Of a stretch of 64,000 bases of DNA, positions 62,569 through 64,000 are shown in pieces (position 1 is the stretch's first letter; each line of letters opens with the position of its first letter). Made by a program: the position numbers and the translations under genes. This stretch comes from Carnobacterium_A antarcticum (lineage in GTDB: Bacteria > Bacillota > Bacilli > Lactobacillales > Carnobacteriaceae), in the NCBI RefSeq assembly GCF_042658365.1, contig NZ_JBHSQC010000011.1, one strand, 5' to 3'. Below the pieces are notes generated by a model. The model had not been told where the DNA came from. It ran no database searches and saw only the letters and a list, made by a program, of their open reading frames with translations.

Positions 62569-63777
62569 ATGAAAGAAGTTTCAATTCCAAATAGAATTAT
62601 TATGACCCCGGGCCCTGTTGAAGTAGATCCTCGAGTTCTGCGAGCTATGAGTATGCCTATTTTAGGACAGTACGATCCTGTATTCAGAGGCCTAATGGGA
62701 GAAGTATCGGAATTATTGAAAATTCCATTTGAAACCAAAAACACCCATACTTTTGCGATTGATGGTACATCACGTTCAGGGTTAGAAGCTGCTATGCTGG
62801 GTTTGATTGAAGAAAGAGACCGCGTATTGATTCCCGCGTTTGGACGATTTGCTTATTTATGGGCAGAGCTCGCTGAACGTGCTGGAGCCGATATTAAAAT
62901 GATTGAAAAAGAATGGGGCGGAACGTTTGAACCCTCAGAAGTTATTGCTGCTATTAAAGAATATCAACCTAAAGTTTTAGCAATGGTGCATGGCGAAACA
63001 TCAACTGGTCAGATGCAGGAATTAAAAGAAATTGGACGCTATTGCCAAGAAAACGATGTTTTGTTTATTGTCGATGCGGTCGCAACATTTGCCAGTACTC
63101 CTGTTAAAGTCGATGAATGGGGCATTGATATTGCTGTCGGCGGTACGCAAAAAGGGTTAAGCGTTCCATCAGGCATGTCAACGATCACTTACAACGAGCG
63201 TGTTGAAAAGATCTTGACTTCTCGTTACCAAAAAGAACTAGGTTTAGATCCAAAAGTACGCAATAAACGTTTTATCAAAAGCAATTACTTGGATTTAAGC
63301 CAAATCCAACGCTATTGGAGCGCAGAAGGAATCAATCACCATACAGAAGCTACTTCTATGATTTATGCTATTCATGAAGGTTTACGCCTTGTACAAGCAG
63401 AAGGGCTAACGGACCGTTATGCGCGTCATAAATTAAACGAACAAGCGATGGTTACTGGATTGAAAGCGATGGGATTGTCTATTTTTGGAGATCCCGCAAC
63501 GAAATTGCCAACAGTCACTTGTATAGAAGTACCTGAAGGAGTCGACGAAGCTGCGCTGCGTTCTACTTTATTATCTAACTTTGGGGTTGAGATAGCAGGT
63601 TCCTTTGGTTCCTTAGCAGGTAAAGCATGGCGCATTGGGAATATGGGCTACAGCAGCCGCAAAGAGAATGTTTTATTGACCTTAGCTGCGTTAGAAGCTT
63701 CGCTGCTTGTCAATGGTGCGCAAATCAATAAAGGCGAAGGTGTCCTAGCTGCCATGAAAGTGTACCAAGAAAACTAA
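62569..63777 (+). CDS. pucG: (S)-ureidoglycine-glyoxylate aminotransferase
   Basis: A 402-residue class V aminotransferase: PLP lysine in GGTQKGLSVPSG, aspartate in FIVDAVATFAS, N-terminal MTPGPVEVDPRVLRAM. It resembles PucG (ureidoglycine + glyoxylate to oxalurate + glycine) and alanine-glyoxylate aminotransferase; the neighbouring allCED, fdrA and pucR genes favour PucG. Ribosome site AGAAGGAG. Its terminator is the landing site of a group II intron. Confidence 0.87.
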   Translation: MKEVSIPNRIIMTPGPVEVDPRVLRAMSMPILGQYDPVFRGLMGEVSELLKIPFETKNTHTFAIDGTSRSGLEAAMLGLIEERDRVLIPAFGRFAYLWAELAERAGADIKMIEKEWGGTFEPSEVIAAIKEYQPKVLAMVHGETSTGQMQELKEIGRYCQENDVLFIVDAVATFASTPVKVDEWGIDIAVGGTQKGLSVPSGMSTITYNERVEKILTSRYQKELGLDPKVRNKRFIKSNYLDLSQIQRYWSAEGINHHTEATSMIYAIHEGLRLVQAEGLTDRYARHKLNEQAMVTGLKAMGLSIFGDPATKLPTVTCIEVPEGVDEAALRSTLLSNFGVEIAGSFGSLAGKAWRIGNMGYSSRKENVLLTLAALEASLLVNGAQINKGEGVLAAMKVYQEN

Positions 63778-63793
63778 ATGAGTTTTTAAGCCT

Positions 63794-63830
63794 AAAAAAG
63801 GAGCGGCATTTTTAAGCCGCTCCTTTTTTT
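63794..63830 (+). terminator. terminator after pucG
   Basis: A perfect 14-bp stem (AAAAAAGGAGCGGC with GCCGCTCCTTTTTT) and seven T. The group II intron begins two bases later. Confidence 0.9.
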
Positions 63831-63831
63831 G

Positions 63832-64000
63832 GTGCGCCCGGCATGGGTGATAACTTGGTGGTGAAAGTCCACTACAGGCTTGGCAGTAGGAACTGTTAGC
63901 GAATAGCAAGGGTGTCTTTCGCGAGAAAGAATCCGAAGGAAGCTGGACGAGCTTGCCAAACAAAGCGAAGTCCGATACTGCACGAGTCTCCTACAGTAAA
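63832..64000 (+). mobile_element. group IIC intron, 5' end of domain I (truncated by window)
   Basis: The intron boundary GTGCG is followed by CCCGGCATGGGTG and later GAACTGTTAGCGAATAGCAA, GGGTGTC and GAATCCGAAGGAAGC. These match domain I of class C bacterial group II introns such as the Oceanobacillus iheyensis element. Class C introns typically insert just after intrinsic terminators, exactly as here. The reverse transcriptase gene of domain IV would lie beyond the window. Confidence 0.85.

Noticed and set aside
1..64000. CRISPR array, tRNA or rRNA genes, prophage genes
   Set aside because: No short regularly spaced direct repeats with unique spacers, no cloverleaf sequences and no phage structural genes were seen. 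The 52-bp arrays have no spacers.

Overview
This is a low-GC Gram-positive window, best matching the Lactobacillales and most like Carnobacterium (inferred from gene content and codon style; there is no rRNA or tRNA here to prove it). It shows strong AGGAGG-type ribosome sites, short intrinsic terminators after most units, an arcABDC arginine-deiminase operon, a BceRSAB-type antimicrobial-peptide module, a PfoR-like EIIC next to D-lactate dehydrogenase, and candidate CcpA (cre) and Rex sites. A run of 77 N marks an assembly gap at 32772-32848, and the first and last elements run off the window.

Layout. 1-10.4 kb: the 3' end of an alpha-glucoside PTS EIIBC, a GlcU-type sugar carrier, a phosphonate/phosphate-ester ABC importer (phnD, phnC, two phnE) followed by a 5'-nucleotidase without a signal peptide, and an ABC exporter pair on the minus strand. 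10.6-20.2 kb: a 9-kb segment (cstA, M20 amidohydrolase, EamA carrier, BceRSAB-like module) bracketed by two arrays of a 52-bp tandem repeat in the same orientation; the second array abuts the last 43 codons of a lost peptide-binding-protein gene. 20.3-32.7 kb: LytS/LytT-type sensor system, TrmB regulator with TSUP permease and an ornithine-cyclodeaminase-like enzyme, pepC, a small anchored protein, HAD phosphatase, VanZ-like protein, and the EIIC-ldhD pair behind a Rex-like operator. 33.1-38.9 kb: a MacAB-like efflux operon, a small membrane protein with an L7/L12-like tail, an orphan cellobiose-type EIIC, and a decayed sortase gene. 39.1-45.1 kb: an ArcR-like regulator and arcABDC. 45.2-50.8 kb: a manganese/zinc ABC importer, a lactate-permease-family carrier and an esterase.

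51-64 kb holds a purine-ureide (allantoate) catabolic cluster: allC, an MFS carrier, allE, allD, then fdrA, a DUF1116 gene and a DUF2877 gene (the three subunits now assigned to oxamate carbamoyltransferase), with divergent pucR and pucG. AllC and AllE make ureidoglycolate from allantoate; AllD oxidises it to oxalurate; PucG can also make oxalurate by transamination of ureidoglycine. Oxalurate is then phosphorolysed to oxamate plus carbamoyl phosphate, from which carbamate kinase makes ATP. The standout feature is that the DUF2877 subunit and carbamate kinase are one continuous 600-residue reading frame, with a ribosome site and ATG still present at the internal junction. No allantoinase lies in the window.

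Two fermentative ATP routes through carbamoyl phosphate (arginine and ureide) thus lie within 20 kb, each with its own carbamate kinase and each with a good cre-like site upstream. The window ends inside a group IIC intron inserted directly behind the pucG terminator.
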